From an uncultured Prevotellaceae bacterium (lineage in GTDB: Bacteria > Bacteroidota > Bacteroidia > Bacteroidales > Bacteroidaceae): DNA of 64,000 nucleotides. Position 1 is the stretch's first letter. The number at the start of each line of letters is the position of its first letter. Positions 1 through 8,991 of this stretch are shown here, in pieces. The stretch is taken from the NCBI GenBank assembly GCA_900315565.1, contig OMZS01000010.1, forward strand, positions 1 to 64,000. The letters are read 5' to 3'. A model generated the notes under the pieces. The model had not been told where the DNA came from and ran no database searches. It saw only the letters and a list, made by a program, of their open reading frames with translations. The position numbers and the translations under genes are program-made.

Positions 1-211
1 CCGCCGTCTGGGCACGCTCACTGCCGACCTGCGCTGCATCGACATCTTCAACGGCAACCAGACCGATGCCATCCTCTACGGCTATCGCGAACTCACGCTA
101 CACAACCCCACCCGCCGCACCTTCACCCTCGACCTGACGTGGAAGTTCAACGAGGCTCGCTCGAAGTACCGTGGCACAGGTGCCGGCGACAAGCAGAAAG
201 CCAGAATGTAA
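1..211 (+). CDS. C-terminal end of an outer-membrane beta-barrel / TonB-dependent receptor-type protein (partial)
   Basis: An open frame runs in from the left edge (codons from base 2) and stops with TAA at 209-211, giving the last 69 residues. They alternate polar and hydrophobic residues as in membrane beta-strands. A motif around LDLTWKFN is followed by a short charged tail (SKYRGTGAGDKQKARM). That ending is common in Bacteroidetes outer-membrane beta-barrel proteins, where a final aromatic strand precedes a basic tail. The start and most of the gene lie outside the window, so the substrate cannot be judged. It could equally be a non-transport barrel. Assignment to the barrel class is inference from sequence style. 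Confidence 0.55.
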   Translation, partial: RRLGTLTADLRCIDIFNGNQTDAILYGYRELTLHNPTRRTFTLDLTWKFNEARSKYRGTGAGDKQKARM

Positions 212-279
212 CAGTATGGCTCGTGCTTTCGCAGATTTTTCCAAAATAAATGGCAGGTCATGCAACTGATTGTGCTTAT

Positions 280-440
280 TAGAATGAAATCGTATCATCG
301 GAAGATAAAATCGTAACTCACGGCATGGGGAAATTATCATCGGGAAATAACTTCAAATTTTCTAGAAAATTTCAACGCCATGCCGCGAGTTAATTTACCA
401 TAACGAAGTATCATTATCGGGAGTTACGATGATGATACTT
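280..440. repeat. Palindromic intergenic element, copy 1
   Basis: The centre at 355-372 is a perfect 18-bp palindrome (AAATTTTCTAGAAAATTT). Around it are imperfect inverted arms: ATCGTAACTCACGGCATGG on the left (about 309-327) against CCATGCCGCGAGTTAATTT and GGGAGTTACGAT on the right (to about 430). The same core recurs at 16256-16273, also flanked by CTCACGG/CGTGAG arms. The region 212-630 holds no convincing gene. This element and the TAAATGA repeats described separately are all I see in it. Confidence 0.7.
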
Positions 441-515
441 CTTTTTGTTACAACTTTTTTTATGGCATTTATCTTTTTTCTTTTTCTTTTATTCTTTAAA
501 TTGCCTATAAATCAG

Positions 516-523
516 TATATTTG
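516..523 (+). promoter_or_regulatory. Candidate -7 box of the ettA promoter
   Basis: TATATTTG fits the Bacteroidetes TAnnTTTG -7 consensus about 115 bp before ettA. No good TTTG lies at the usual 19-21 bp upstream, so support is moderate. Confidence 0.4.
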
Positions 524-540
524 CAAAATGTATAGCGCTT

Positions 541-600
541 CGCTAAATGATAAATGAATTGCGCTACGCTAAATGATAAATGATAAATGATAAATGATAA
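541..600 (+). repeat. TAAATGA-type short tandem repeats in the ettA leader
   Basis: The heptamer TAAATGA (ATGATAA in other phase) recurs about seven times, interrupted by GCGCTACGC. It lies between the likely promoter and the ettA start, so it would be in the 5' untranslated RNA. Confidence 0.7.
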
Positions 601-630
601 ACGATTAAAGAAAAACGATAAAAGAACGAT

Positions 631-2325
631 ATGGCAACAGTTGACGACAAGAAAGTGATTTTCTCGATGGTCGGAGTGAGCAAGACCATTCAGCAGAACC
701 AGAAACAAGTGCTCAAAAACATTTACCTCAGTTTCTTTTATGGGGCAAAAATCGGCATCATCGGTCTGAACGGTGCCGGAAAATCGACTCTCATGAAAAT
801 CATTGCCGGGCTCGACCAGCAGTATCAGGGCAACGTGGTGTGGAGTCCCGGCTACTCGGTGGGCTATCTGCCGCAGGACCCGCCTCTCAACGAGGAAAAG
901 AACGTGAAGGAAAATGTCATGGAAGGTGTTCAGAAAGTGTATGACACACTGGCTGAATACGATGACATCAATGTGAAATTCGGACTGCCCGAGTACTACG
1001 AGGATGCCGACAAAATGGAGAAACTAATGGCGCGACAGGCAGAGCTGCAGGACATTATCGATGCCACCGACGCTTGGAACATGGACTCAAAACTCGACCG
1101 TGCAATGGCGGCTCTGAACTGTCCGCCGGGCGACTGGAGTGTGAAAAACCTGTCAGGCGGCGAGCGCCGTCGCGTGGCCTTGTGCCGGTTGCTGCTGCAG
1201 AAGCCAGATGTGTTGCTGCTCGACGAGCCCACCAACCATCTGGACGCAGAGTCGATAGACTGGCTGGAGCAGCACCTGCAACAATACGAGGGTACGGTGA
1301 TTGCCGTGACACACGACCGTTACTTCCTTGACGACGTGGCAGAATGGATATTGGAACTCGACCGCGGCGAGGGCATCCCCTGGAAAGGCAACTACTCGTC
1401 GTGGCTAGAACAGAAGTCGCAACGCCTGGCATTAGAAGAGAAAACGGCCTCGAAGCGACGGAAGACGCTGGAGCGCGAGCTAGAGTGGGTACGCATGGCT
1501 CCGAAAGCCCGACAAGCCAAGGGTAAGGCCCGACTGAATGCTTACGACAAGATGCTCAACGAAGAACAGAAGCAAAAGGAGGAGCGGTTGGAAATATTCA
1601 TTCCCAACGGCCCGCGCTTGGGCAACAAAGTGATTGAGGCTGAGCATGTGGCCAAATCGTTTGCAGAGAAAACGCTGTTCAACGACCTCAACTTCGTTTT
1701 GCCGCCCAACGGCATTGTGGGTGTCATCGGCCCCAATGGTGCTGGCAAGACAACGCTTTTCAGACTTATCATGGGACTGGAGCAGCCTGACGCCGGCACG
1801 TTCAACATGGGCGAAACGGTGAAGCTGAGCTATGTTGACCAACAACATAAGGACATCGACCCCGACAAGAGTGTTTACCAGGTGGTAAGTCAAGGCAACG
1901 AAACCATCCGCATGGGCGGACGCGACGTGAATGTGAGGGCATATCTCTCGAGATTCAATTTCACGGGTGTTGACCAGGAGAAAAAGTGCGGCGTGCTGAG
2001 CGGCGGTGAGCGCAACCGTCTGCAACTGGCAGTTGCGCTGAAACAAGAGGGCAACGTGCTGCTGCTCGACGAACCCACCAACGACATTGACGTGAACACT
2101 CTGCGTGCGTTGGAAGAAGGCTTGGAGGCTTTTGCCGGCTGTGCCGTCATCATCAGCCACGACCGCTGGTTCCTCGACCGCATCTGCACCCACATTCTTG
2201 CCTTTGAAGGCAACGGCAACGTATTCTACTTTGAAGGCAACTACAGCGAGTACGAAACCAATAAAGCCATGCGCCTGGGGCTGGAAGAACCCAAGCGCAT
2301 ACGTTACCGGAAGCTGATGAGTTAG
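631..2325 (+). CDS. ettA: ABC-F protein, energy-dependent translational throttle EttA
   Basis: The 564-residue protein has two ABC ATPase domains and no membrane segments, as in the soluble ABC-F family that binds the ribosomal E site. Visible motifs are Walker A GLNGAGKST and PNGAGKTT, signatures LSGGERRR and LSGGERNR, and Walker B LLLDEPTNHLD and LLLDEPTNDID. Length and the N-terminal start (KKVIFSMVGVSK) match EttA, about 555 residues in E. coli, better than Uup or YheS. EttA is known to gate the first translation steps according to ATP/ADP level. It stands alone, convergent with the acyl-CoA synthetase gene. The EttA call over other ABC-F members is strong but rests on motif memory. Confidence 0.9.
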   Translation: MATVDDKKVIFSMVGVSKTIQQNQKQVLKNIYLSFFYGAKIGIIGLNGAGKSTLMKIIAGLDQQYQGNVVWSPGYSVGYLPQDPPLNEEKNVKENVMEGVQKVYDTLAEYDDINVKFGLPEYYEDADKMEKLMARQAELQDIIDATDAWNMDSKLDRAMAALNCPPGDWSVKNLSGGERRRVALCRLLLQKPDVLLLDEPTNHLDAESIDWLEQHLQQYEGTVIAVTHDRYFLDDVAEWILELDRGEGIPWKGNYSSWLEQKSQRLALEEKTASKRRKTLERELEWVRMAPKARQAKGKARLNAYDKMLNEEQKQKEERLEIFIPNGPRLGNKVIEAEHVAKSFAEKTLFNDLNFVLPPNGIVGVIGPNGAGKTTLFRLIMGLEQPDAGTFNMGETVKLSYVDQQHKDIDPDKSVYQVVSQGNETIRMGGRDVNVRAYLSRFNFTGVDQEKKCGVLSGGERNRLQLAVALKQEGNVLLLDEPTNDIDVNTLRALEEGLEAFAGCAVIISHDRWFLDRICTHILAFEGNGNVFYFEGNYSEYETNKAMRLGLEEPKRIRYRKLMS

Positions 2326-2498
2326 GAGTTAAGAGTTAAGAGTTAGGAGGTAGGAGTTAGGAGGTAGGAGTTTTGAGTTTGGAGCTTGAAATAAAAAATT
2401 AGGAGTTAGGATTATTCGTCCGTTCGAACAACTCCTAACTCCTAACTCCTATCTCTTAACTCCTAACTCCTACCTCCTAACTCTAAACTCCTAACTCT
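2326..2498. repeat. Inverted arrays of GAGTTAG-type heptamers between convergent genes
   Basis: The left half (to about 2380) consists of repeats of TAGGAGT/TAAGAGT. The right half (about 2429-2500) consists of the reverse complement ACTCCTA. Folded, they give a long imperfect stem with a loop around 2385-2428. Placed exactly between the ends of ettA (+) and the acyl-CoA synthetase (-), it probably acts as a two-way terminator or mRNA 3'-end barrier, although it lacks a classic U-run. Confidence 0.65.
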
Positions 2499-4199
2499 TT
2501 AGATGACTTCTATTCCCTGTTGCTCGCAGAGTTTCAGGCTTAATTCCTTGAGCTTGAATTTCTGTATTTTACCGGAACCTGTAAGCGGGAACTCATCGAT
2601 AAAGAACACGTATTTAGGAATCTTGTAACGTGCTATCTTGCCACGGCAAAACTCACGTACATCTTCTGGCTCCATCTTTGCGCCGGGCTGCAGAATGATG
2701 AACGCTCCCACGGCCTCGCCGTATTTCTTCGAAGGAACGGCGGCCACCTGCACATCCTTAATGCCGGGCATGTGATAGAGGAACTCCTCTATTTCGCGCG
2801 GGTAAATGTTCTCACCTCCACGAATAATCATGTCCTTGATGCGGCCGGTGATGCGATAGAAACCGTTCTCGTCTTTCACACCCAGGTCACCTGAGTGGAG
2901 GAATCCGTTTTTATCGATGACTTCGGCCGTGGCCTCGGGATTTTTGTAGTAACCCTTCATCACATTGAAACCTCGGCAGCACATTTCGCCCTGCACGCCC
3001 ACGGGACATTCCTCGCCCGTCTCAGGGTCGAGCACCTTCACTTCAACAAAGGGGAAATCGCGACCCACGGTGGTGCAACGCTGTTCGAACGTGTCGTTGA
3101 GGCAGGTCTGCGTCATGCCGGGCGACGACTCTGTAAGTCCGTAAACGCTGGTAATGGTCATGAACATTTTCTCCGAAACGCGCTTCATCAACTCTACGGG
3201 GCAAAGGCTTCCGGCCATGATGCCCGTGCGAAGGCTCGACATATCGAACATGGGGAACATGGGATGATCGAGCTCGGCAATGAACATGGTGGGTACACCA
3301 TAAACGGCCGTGCAACGCTCCTTATGAATGGAGGCAAGAACCACAAGCGGGTCGAACTTCTCTACCATCACCTCGGTGCAGCCGTGAGTCAGACAGTTCA
3401 TCGTGGCGAGCACCACGCCAAAGCAGTGGAACAAGGGCACACAGACGCAGAGTTTGTCGTCTTGGGTGAATCCCATGTTCTCACCGGTAAAGTAGCCGTC
3501 GTTGGCAATGTTGAAGTGCGTAAGCATCACACCCTTGGGGAAGCCCGTAGTGCCAGAGGTGTATTGCATGTTACACACGTCGTGGCACGTCACATTCTTC
3601 TTCAACTTCAAGAGTTCCTCATCCTCAATGTTCTGGCCGAGCAGCAGAAGCTCGGCTGTGTTGAACATGCCGCGATACTTCTCCATGCCAATATACACCA
3701 CATTCTTCAGATAAGGGAATTTCTTGCTGTTAAGATGTCCGCGCTCACAGTTCTTCAGCTCTGGCAGCATGGTGTAGGTCATGTCCACATAGTTGCAGTC
3801 CCATGTGCCATCGGTAATGCAGAGAGTGTGCATGTCGGAGTCCTTGCAGAGATATTCCAGCTCGTTCTGCTTATAGTTGGTGTTCACCGTGACGAGCACG
3901 GCGCCTATCTTGGCCGTAGCATAGAGGAAGGTGAGCCAGTCGGGCACATTGGTAGCCCAGATGCCCACGTTCGAGCCTTTCTTCACGCCAATGGCAATCA
4001 GTCCCTTGGCGAGATTATCTACTCGCTCGTCGAATTGTTTCCAGGTGAAGCGCAGGTCGCGGTCGCTATAAACAATATATTCTTTGTCTGGAGTTGTTTC
4101 TGCCCAGTGTTCGAGCCACTGGCCCAATGTGCGCTCAGAGAGTGTGTAACCTGCACTGCCCGTCTCGGCAGGATAGGTTCTTTTTATAGTATTGTTCAT
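2499..4199 (-). CDS. Fatty-acid--CoA ligase (AMP-binding, FACS family)
   Basis: The 566-residue adenylate-forming enzyme should activate a carboxylic acid (probably fatty acid) with ATP and CoA. Motifs seen are the P-loop-like [24 protein letters not shown] followed by the hinge [18 protein letters not shown], and the C-terminal catalytic lysine region LTGSGKIQK. Length is normal for the family and no signal peptide is present, so it is cytoplasmic. It lies 12 bp after an XRE-cupin regulator gene on the same strand, a pairing familiar in Bacteroidales, so the regulator probably senses an acid or acyl-CoA and controls this ligase. Exact substrate is unknown; medium- or long-chain acids and aryl acids are all possible. 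Confidence 0.85.
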   Translation of the reverse strand: MNNTIKRTYPAETGSAGYTLSERTLGQWLEHWAETTPDKEYIVYSDRDLRFTWKQFDERVDNLAKGLIAIGVKKGSNVGIWATNVPDWLTFLYATAKIGAVLVTVNTNYKQNELEYLCKDSDMHTLCITDGTWDCNYVDMTYTMLPELKNCERGHLNSKKFPYLKNVVYIGMEKYRGMFNTAELLLLGQNIEDEELLKLKKNVTCHDVCNMQYTSGTTGFPKGVMLTHFNIANDGYFTGENMGFTQDDKLCVCVPLFHCFGVVLATMNCLTHGCTEVMVEKFDPLVVLASIHKERCTAVYGVPTMFIAELDHPMFPMFDMSSLRTGIMAGSLCPVELMKRVSEKMFMTITSVYGLTESSPGMTQTCLNDTFEQRCTTVGRDFPFVEVKVLDPETGEECPVGVQGEMCCRGFNVMKGYYKNPEATAEVIDKNGFLHSGDLGVKDENGFYRITGRIKDMIIRGGENIYPREIEEFLYHMPGIKDVQVAAVPSKKYGEAVGAFIILQPGAKMEPEDVREFCRGKIARYKIPKYVFFIDEFPLTGSGKIQKFKLKELSLKLCEQQGIEVI

Positions 4200-4211
4200 A
4201 AAAAGAGTATC

Positions 4212-4796
4212 TTAGAAAGGAATATACACCAGTGCTAGAATCTTTGCCGACTTGCCAGGAGCACCATGCAGATGGTGTTTCACGATGGAGTCGTAATAGA
4301 TGCTGTCGCCCTGTTTGAGCGAATATTTTACTTTGCCGTATTCTACTTCCACTTCACCCTCCATCACATAGATGAATTCTTCACCCTCGTGGGCAGAAAG
4401 CTTATAGTCGGGCTTTTCTTCGGGATGAATGTCGATGATAAACGGTTCCATGTGACGCCCGGCCTTCTGCTTGGCCAGCGGATGGTACTCCATGTGTTTG
4501 CGGGCATCTGTGGCACCATTTGAGAAACTGATGCTGTTTGTCTGCTCGCGCTCCTCTGCACGGCAAACCACAGGACCCAGCGCGTCGTTGTCGTCCATAA
4601 ATGTGCCCAGACGTACGCCCAGTGCACGGGCTACCTTAATCAGCGGACCCAGCGAAGGAAGGTTCTGGTCGTTTTCTATACTAATTATCTGTTCTGCAGA
4701 AAGGCCGGCGCTCTCGGCCACTTCCTCAATACTGAGATTTTTTGTTTCTCTGATTCCTTTAATCTTTAAGCCTACATTTATTTGATGTTCGCTCAT
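4212..4796 (-). CDS. XRE-family transcriptional regulator with C-terminal cupin domain
   Basis: The 194-residue protein has an HTH_XRE domain at about residues 7-62 (IEEVAESAGLSAEQIISIE). A RmlC-like cupin follows at about 115-190, containing EGEEFIYVMEGEVEVEYG and GDSIYYDS..KHHLHG. Such proteins usually bind a small ligand in the cupin. I chose the ATG at 4794-4796 rather than an upstream in-frame start (4841), because the upstream extension runs into the -7 box and has no family resemblance. It is the first gene of a two-gene operon with the acyl-CoA ligase, which it probably regulates. Confidence 0.85.
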   Translation of the reverse strand: MSEHQINVGLKIKGIRETKNLSIEEVAESAGLSAEQIISIENDQNLPSLGPLIKVARALGVRLGTFMDDNDALGPVVCRAEEREQTNSISFSNGATDARKHMEYHPLAKQKAGRHMEPFIIDIHPEEKPDYKLSAHEGEEFIYVMEGEVEVEYGKVKYSLKQGDSIYYDSIVKHHLHGAPGKSAKILALVYIPF

Positions 4797-4838
4797 AAAA
4801 ATTTGGTTTAAAAACGTTATTGTTTGAAAATTTGGCTG

Positions 4839-4846
4839 CAAAGTTA
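4839..4846 (-). promoter_or_regulatory. -7 box of the XRE-cupin / acyl-CoA ligase operon
   Basis: On the minus strand the sequence reads TAACTTTG, matching TAnnTTTG, about 43 bp before the chosen start. A T-rich TTTT lies about 20 bp upstream in the place of the -33 box. Confidence 0.6.
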
Positions 4847-4917
4847 CAAATTATAAGTGAAAACCCTACTTATTTTTAGAAGATTAACAAAAAAGACGCA
4901 AAAATCTCCTATTCCAC

Positions 4918-5994
4918 TTAAAGCATTCCCTTGGTAGATGGCAGCTCGTAGTGGTAAATGTCGCGACGGACAGCCATTTTCAAGGCACGGGCAAGCGCTT
5001 TGAAGATACCTTCAATCTTATGGTGCTCATTAGTGCCCTCTGCCTTGATGTTGAGGTTCATCTTGGCTGCGTCGCTCAGGCTTTTGAAAAAGTGGAGAAA
5101 CATTTCGGTGGGCATTTCGCCTATGCGCTCGCGGTGGAAGTCGGCATCCCATACGAGCCAAGGCCGTCCACCAAAGTCGAGTGCCACCTGACACAGACAA
5201 TCGTCCATGGGCAGACAGTAGCCGTAGCGCTCTATGCCACGCTTGTCGCCCAGAGCCTTGAGCAGACACTCGCCAAGCGCGAGGGCCGTGTCCTCAATGG
5301 TGTGGTGCTCATCTACGTGCAGGTCGCCACGGGTACGGATAGTAAGATCCATCATGCCGTGCTTACCAATCTGTTCCAACATGTGGTCGAAGAAACCGAG
5401 CCCGGTAGAAATGTCGCATTGGCCAGTGCCGTCGAGACAGATACGCACAAAGATATCGGTTTCCTTTGTTGCGCGCTTCACTTCGGCAATGCGCTCTCCA
5501 GCAAAAAGTATCTCGGCTATTTTATCCCAGTCGGTACCATCACTTCCAAGAATAAGGGCTTTGCAGCCCAGATTATCAGCCAACTGACGGTCGGTTTCGC
5601 GGTCTCCAATCACGTAGCTGTTTGCCAAATCATACTTCGGATTGCCAATGTATTCTGTCAGCATGCCCGTACCAGGCTTTCGGTTGGGGTGGTTGTCTTC
5701 AGGAAAATGGCGGTCAATGAGAATATCATCGAACGTGATGCCCTCGCCCTCGAGCGATTGAAGGATGAAGTTGTGAACAGGCCAAAACGTATCTTCGGGA
5801 AACGAGTCGGTGCCAAGCCCGTCCTGGTTGCTTACCATCACGAATCGGAAGTCAAGGTTCTTGCGTATGAACGACAGATTGCGAAACATGCCCCGGGTGA
5901 AGCACAATTTGTCAAAGCTGTCTATTTGCTCGTCGGCTGGCTCTTCGATAAGCGTACCGTCGCGGTCGATAAAAAGAATGCGTTGTTGTTTCAT
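4918..5994 (-). CDS. hisB: Bifunctional histidinol-phosphatase / imidazoleglycerol-phosphate dehydratase
   Basis: The 358-residue protein joins two histidine-biosynthesis enzymes. Residues 1 to about 165 form a HAD phosphatase (DRDGT nucleophile motif at residues 10-14, VSNQDG, GDRETD). Residues about 170-358 form imidazoleglycerol-phosphate dehydratase, with its metal-binding [23 protein letters not shown] and [11 protein letters not shown] motifs. The fusion is the enterobacterial/Bacteroidetes arrangement. The start codon overlaps the stop of the upstream membrane-protein gene by 4 bp (ATGA). No other his gene is in the window, so this copy is separated from the rest of the pathway here. 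Confidence 0.95.
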   Translation of the reverse strand: MKQQRILFIDRDGTLIEEPADEQIDSFDKLCFTRGMFRNLSFIRKNLDFRFVMVSNQDGLGTDSFPEDTFWPVHNFILQSLEGEGITFDDILIDRHFPEDNHPNRKPGTGMLTEYIGNPKYDLANSYVIGDRETDRQLADNLGCKALILGSDGTDWDKIAEILFAGERIAEVKRATKETDIFVRICLDGTGQCDISTGLGFFDHMLEQIGKHGMMDLTIRTRGDLHVDEHHTIEDTALALGECLLKALGDKRGIERYGYCLPMDDCLCQVALDFGGRPWLVWDADFHRERIGEMPTEMFLHFFKSLSDAAKMNLNIKAEGTNEHHKIEGIFKALARALKMAVRRDIYHYELPSTKGML

Positions 5995-6917
5995 TGAATT
6001 GCATATTTGTTTCTGCCCGCCTCGATGGATTCGATGGAGCCATAAACATAGAGATTACTGGTAAAAAAGGCAAGGTAGCAATAAATGGCCAGCGATGTAC
6101 ACACAACAATAGTAACACCCAAAAGCCAGCCCATGTAACCAGGCATTCCACTCTCGTCGCCCAACACTACAACACCCATGAACGACTGCGTGTTGGCCAT
6201 GGTCAGCACCTCCAGAGGTAGTATTACCAGCGAAATGAGAACAGAGATGAGCACTATCGCCAGCACATTGGTGGCAAAAAGTTTTCCAATATGGCGCAGT
6301 CCTTTGCGGTAGGTTGCACGCAATGTTTGCAGAAAATGGCCACCGTCCATGGTGTAAGCATAGAATGTCTGCATCAAGGGCAGCAGGGCTATCAGCAACA
6401 GCAAACCAACAAACAGCAGCAACGCAAAGACCGTGAGCCGCAGCGTAATGTTTTGCTGAGCCATAGCCCAACGTACGGCCAAAGCTCCAGCACCTGTAAA
6501 CAGTGCCGAAACGAGAATCTCTATCAGCACAAAGGGCAACATGTTGAAGGCAATTCCTATGGTGGGCCGCCACTGCTTGAAAGCCTTGATGCGTGCCAAC
6601 GTCCCGTTGTCGCGCAAATATTTCAGTACCAGCATCACGCGGGCAATCAGAAAATAGCTGGTAACTATCAACAGCAACATACTCACGCTGACACTAATCA
6701 GCGACCAACTACCAGTCAAATCCTCGCTGACGATGTTTCTCATCAACGATGTGGTACTATTAAAGTAGAGCAACGTAGCCACAGCGGTCAGCAATATGCA
6801 AGGCCACGTGGCCGTGAGCAATGTCACGGGATGATTTGCAATGAGTTTGAATCCTTCACGGATACAGGCTGCTGCACTCCGAGGTTTCAGAATTTGGTTT
6901 TTCTCCTGTTCGTCCAT
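5991..6917 (-). CDS. Multi-pass membrane protein of unknown function, cotranscribed with hisB
   Basis: The 308-residue protein has a polar N-terminus (MDEQEKNQ). About six hydrophobic stretches follow, including [54 protein letters not shown] and [21 protein letters not shown] do not recognise a transporter or enzyme motif; the general pattern resembles DUF-type membrane proteins often annotated only as hypothetical. The start at 6917 is preferred to 6956 because the added 13 residues reach back towards the promoter and are unlike a membrane-protein N-terminus. Its stop overlaps the hisB start by 4 bp, so the two are translationally coupled, but a role in histidine synthesis does not follow from that. 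Confidence 0.75.
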   Translation of the reverse strand: MDEQEKNQILKPRSAAACIREGFKLIANHPVTLLTATWPCILLTAVATLLYFNSTTSLMRNIVSEDLTGSWSLISVSVSMLLLIVTSYFLIARVMLVLKYLRDNGTLARIKAFKQWRPTIGIAFNMLPFVLIEILVSALFTGAGALAVRWAMAQQNITLRLTVFALLLFVGLLLLIALLPLMQTFYAYTMDGGHFLQTLRATYRKGLRHIGKLFATNVLAIVLISVLISLVILPLEVLTMANTQSFMGVVVLGDESGMPGYMGWLLGVTIVVCTSLAIYCYLAFFTSNLYVYGSIESIEAGRNKYAIQ

Positions 6918-6996
6918 AATTGTTGGGTTAAGGTTCGTGCTCCAGCTCGCCTCCAACGAAACAATGTCGCACTTGAACGGCAGCCAGACAACGCTG

Positions 6997-7004
6997 CAAA
7001 ATTA
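6997..7004 (-). promoter_or_regulatory. -7 box for the membrane protein-hisB operon
   Basis: The minus strand reads TAATTTTG, a TAnnTTTG match about 80 bp upstream of the chosen start. No clear TTTG box is seen at 19-21 bp, so the -33 part is weak. Confidence 0.5.
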
Positions 7005-7121
7005 CACAAAAAAATTGAATGGAAGCCTCGACTAAGTAAAAAAACTATTCATTAACATCATTCCATCTGCATTCCCCTTAAATGTGGAAGTCATTTCCAC
7101 CTTATTTATTATTATAAGGAT

Positions 7122-7138
7122 GGCAGACATAATCTGCC
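7122..7138 (-). terminator. Small hairpin just after the esterase stop
   Basis: GGCAGA and TCTGCC form a 6-bp stem with a 5-nt loop, 3 bp past the esterase stop codon. No U-run follows, so it may be a weak terminator or 3'-end stabiliser. A second small stem (GTGGAA/TTCCAC) lies near 7084-7100. Confidence 0.35.
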
Positions 7139-7140
7139 TT

Positions 7141-8700
7141 TCATTTCTTTTGCCGGCGAAACTCGTCAAGCTGCCGGAAACAATGAGCATTGATTATTTC
7201 TTCCAGGCGGCGGTCGGGGTTATTGCGCACATGGCAGTTATAGTCCAGAATCATCATCTCACCATTCTCAGCCGTATATGGATTCCATGCAGGCAGTCCC
7301 TCGGTATTGGGATTTCCGGTATGGGCGAACTGTGCCCACGCACTGCTCATCAGGTCAGCCAATCGCAGGTCGTCTTGCGTTGGCTGAGGAAGTTCGTTGG
7401 GTGATTGGTGCAACGTATTGAAACAGAACTTAAGCTCATGTCCGTGCTGTGACCCTTGGTTGACGGGCGATTTCCACGTGAACATATACATATAGGTCTT
7501 GGCCTTTCGGCTTTGGCCTATCGCATCGGCAGTAATAATGGTCTTGGGACGGAAAAGCCAGTCGATGCTGAGCAGGTCTTGCGGTGAGTTTCCGGGCCAA
7601 GCCTTGTCAAACGCTGCGATGTATTCATCGGTGTCTTCGCCAAAAGTGGCCTCCAGCTTTTGGCGGGCCTCGTCGGCTGTCATGGACTGGTCGTATGTGA
7701 GCCGTTGCAGTTCGTTGAAGGTGGTGCCTATCATGATGGGAATGTTGTCGGAAATGCTGGCGAACCCAGGCTGGAAAGGCTGCTGAAGGAGTGTTACTCC
7801 GTCGGGCGAGGGTCCGAAGCCCCACATCATGGGCGTACCGGGCTGGCGTGTACCAATGCTGGCTGCCATGGCGCGTTGCCCAGCAGCATAGAGTTGCTCA
7901 TAGGGCACTTCGTTGATGCGCTCGATGTGTTGTGGGTCGATGTTCAGTTCCTTGAGCACCGCCTTGCCAAGTGATTCGCTCATGTCTTTGGTGTTCACAT
8001 TAAGAATGGTTCCGCTCATGATGATGGCCTTGTGGAAAAGTCCCTTGGCCTGAGGCATGCAAAGCAGCGTGCCTACTTTGCCGCCACCACCCGACTCGCC
8101 GAAAATGGTGACGTTGTCGGGATTGCCGCCAAAACGGCTGATGTTCTGGCGAACCCACCGCAGCGCGGCTACGATGTCGAGCATCCCCACGTTGGCCGAC
8201 AGCTTGTATTTTTCCGAACAAGCCGAGAGGTCGAGAAAGCCAAGAATGTTGAGCCTGTGATTGACGCTCACCACCACCACGTCTTTCTTGGCCAACTGCA
8301 TGCCTGGATTCCATGCCGAGGTGCCCGAGTCGAACCCGCCGCCATGCAACCAGAGCATCACTGGCTTGCTGCCTTTGGTGTCGGTGGTCCAAACGTTGAG
8401 TACGCACGAGTTCTTTTCCGACATTTCGTCCTCGCTTAACTTGCGGCCAAAAGTGTTTTGCATGGCTTGCGGGCCCCAATGGTCGCATTTCCTGACACCT
8501 TTCCATTTTTCTATGGCTAGGGGCGGCATGAACCGCTCTACACGTGCATAAGGAATACCCAAAAAGGCCTGCGTGCCTTCCTGAAGAATGCCTTCAACCC
8601 ATCCCGAACGGGTTTTAACAGTCGGTCGGTCGTTAGTCTGTGCGCTGATGCTGGTGACTGCAAACAGCACCACCAAAGCTATTATCACGTTTTTTTTCAT
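7141..8700 (-). CDS. Secreted type-B carboxylesterase / para-nitrobenzyl esterase-like hydrolase
   Basis: The 519-residue alpha/beta-hydrolase begins with a signal peptide (KKNVIIALVVLFAVTSISAQ), so it is exported to the periplasm or surface. Motifs seen are the oxyanion hole LHGGGF, the nucleophile elbow GESGGGG, an acidic residue in the GTTFNEL region and a histidine in GSQHGHELKFCF, where the family usually has HGxDLxYVF. FLGIPYA near the N-terminus is also typical. Substrate is unknown; the family hydrolyses carboxyl esters, including acetylated or feruloylated sugars in some gut Bacteroidales. It is monocistronic. The elbow has extra glycines (GGGG after Ser-Gly), which is ordinary in bacterial members. 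Confidence 0.85.
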   Translation of the reverse strand: MKKNVIIALVVLFAVTSISAQTNDRPTVKTRSGWVEGILQEGTQAFLGIPYARVERFMPPLAIEKWKGVRKCDHWGPQAMQNTFGRKLSEDEMSEKNSCVLNVWTTDTKGSKPVMLWLHGGGFDSGTSAWNPGMQLAKKDVVVVSVNHRLNILGFLDLSACSEKYKLSANVGMLDIVAALRWVRQNISRFGGNPDNVTIFGESGGGGKVGTLLCMPQAKGLFHKAIIMSGTILNVNTKDMSESLGKAVLKELNIDPQHIERINEVPYEQLYAAGQRAMAASIGTRQPGTPMMWGFGPSPDGVTLLQQPFQPGFASISDNIPIMIGTTFNELQRLTYDQSMTADEARQKLEATFGEDTDEYIAAFDKAWPGNSPQDLLSIDWLFRPKTIITADAIGQSRKAKTYMYMFTWKSPVNQGSQHGHELKFCFNTLHQSPNELPQPTQDDLRLADLMSSAWAQFAHTGNPNTEGLPAWNPYTAENGEMMILDYNCHVRNNPDRRLEEIINAHCFRQLDEFRRQKK

Positions 8701-8781
8701 TGTTCGTTCGTGGCTTTTAGTAAAACATTATTATAAAGTATCGTCAGGTTGAAGAAGTAAAGTTCAATGCTTCCCAAAACG

Positions 8782-8821
8782 AAAAAAATCACAAGCCCTT
8801 GTTTCTTAGGGACTTGTGATT
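8782..8821 (-). terminator. Rho-independent terminator of tRNA-Arg
   Basis: On the minus strand AATCACAAGTCCC and GGGCTTGTGATT form a stem of about 12 bp with a short loop, followed by a run of seven U. It lies about 10 bp after the tRNA. Confidence 0.85.
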
Positions 8822-8830
8822 CGCTTTTAG

Positions 8831-8904
8831 TGACTCCCGCGGGATTCAAACCCACAACCTTCTGATCCGTAGTCAGATGCTCTATTCAGTTGAGCTAGGG
8901 AGCC
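8831..8904 (-). tRNA. tRNA-Arg (anticodon ACG)
   Basis: The 74-nt minus-strand sequence folds as a cloverleaf. The acceptor is GGCTCCC pairing with GGGAGTC (one G-U), the D arm contains AGCTCA, and the anticodon stem is TCTGA/TCAGA with loop CTACGGA (anticodon ACG). The T arm GTGGG/TCCCG.. has the TTTGAATC loop, and A is the discriminator base. CCA is not encoded. A strong promoter and a terminator flank it, so it is an independent unit. Confidence 0.95.
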
Positions 8905-8925
8905 ATCCTTTCGTTTTTGCGGTTG

Positions 8926-8956
8926 CAAAGGTACACACTTTTTTGTTACTGCCAAA
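8926..8956 (-). promoter_or_regulatory. Promoter of tRNA-Arg
   Basis: On the minus strand -33 TTTG (8953-8956) and -7 TACCTTTG (8926-8933) are 19 bp apart, an ideal match, about 22 bp before the tRNA. Confidence 0.8.
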
Positions 8957-8991
8957 ATTTTTTCGAGTTTTTTTTCGATGAAGTGAATTTT

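Noticed and set aside
2895-4238. 447-residue plus-strand ORF opposite the acyl-CoA synthetase
   Set aside because: It is the antisense of a gene with clear AMP-binding motifs. Its translation is His/Val/Leu-rich without domain logic, as expected from GC-biased third codon positions.
4951-5997. 348-residue plus-strand ORF opposite hisB
   Set aside because: Shadow of hisB, whose catalytic motifs are all on the minus strand.
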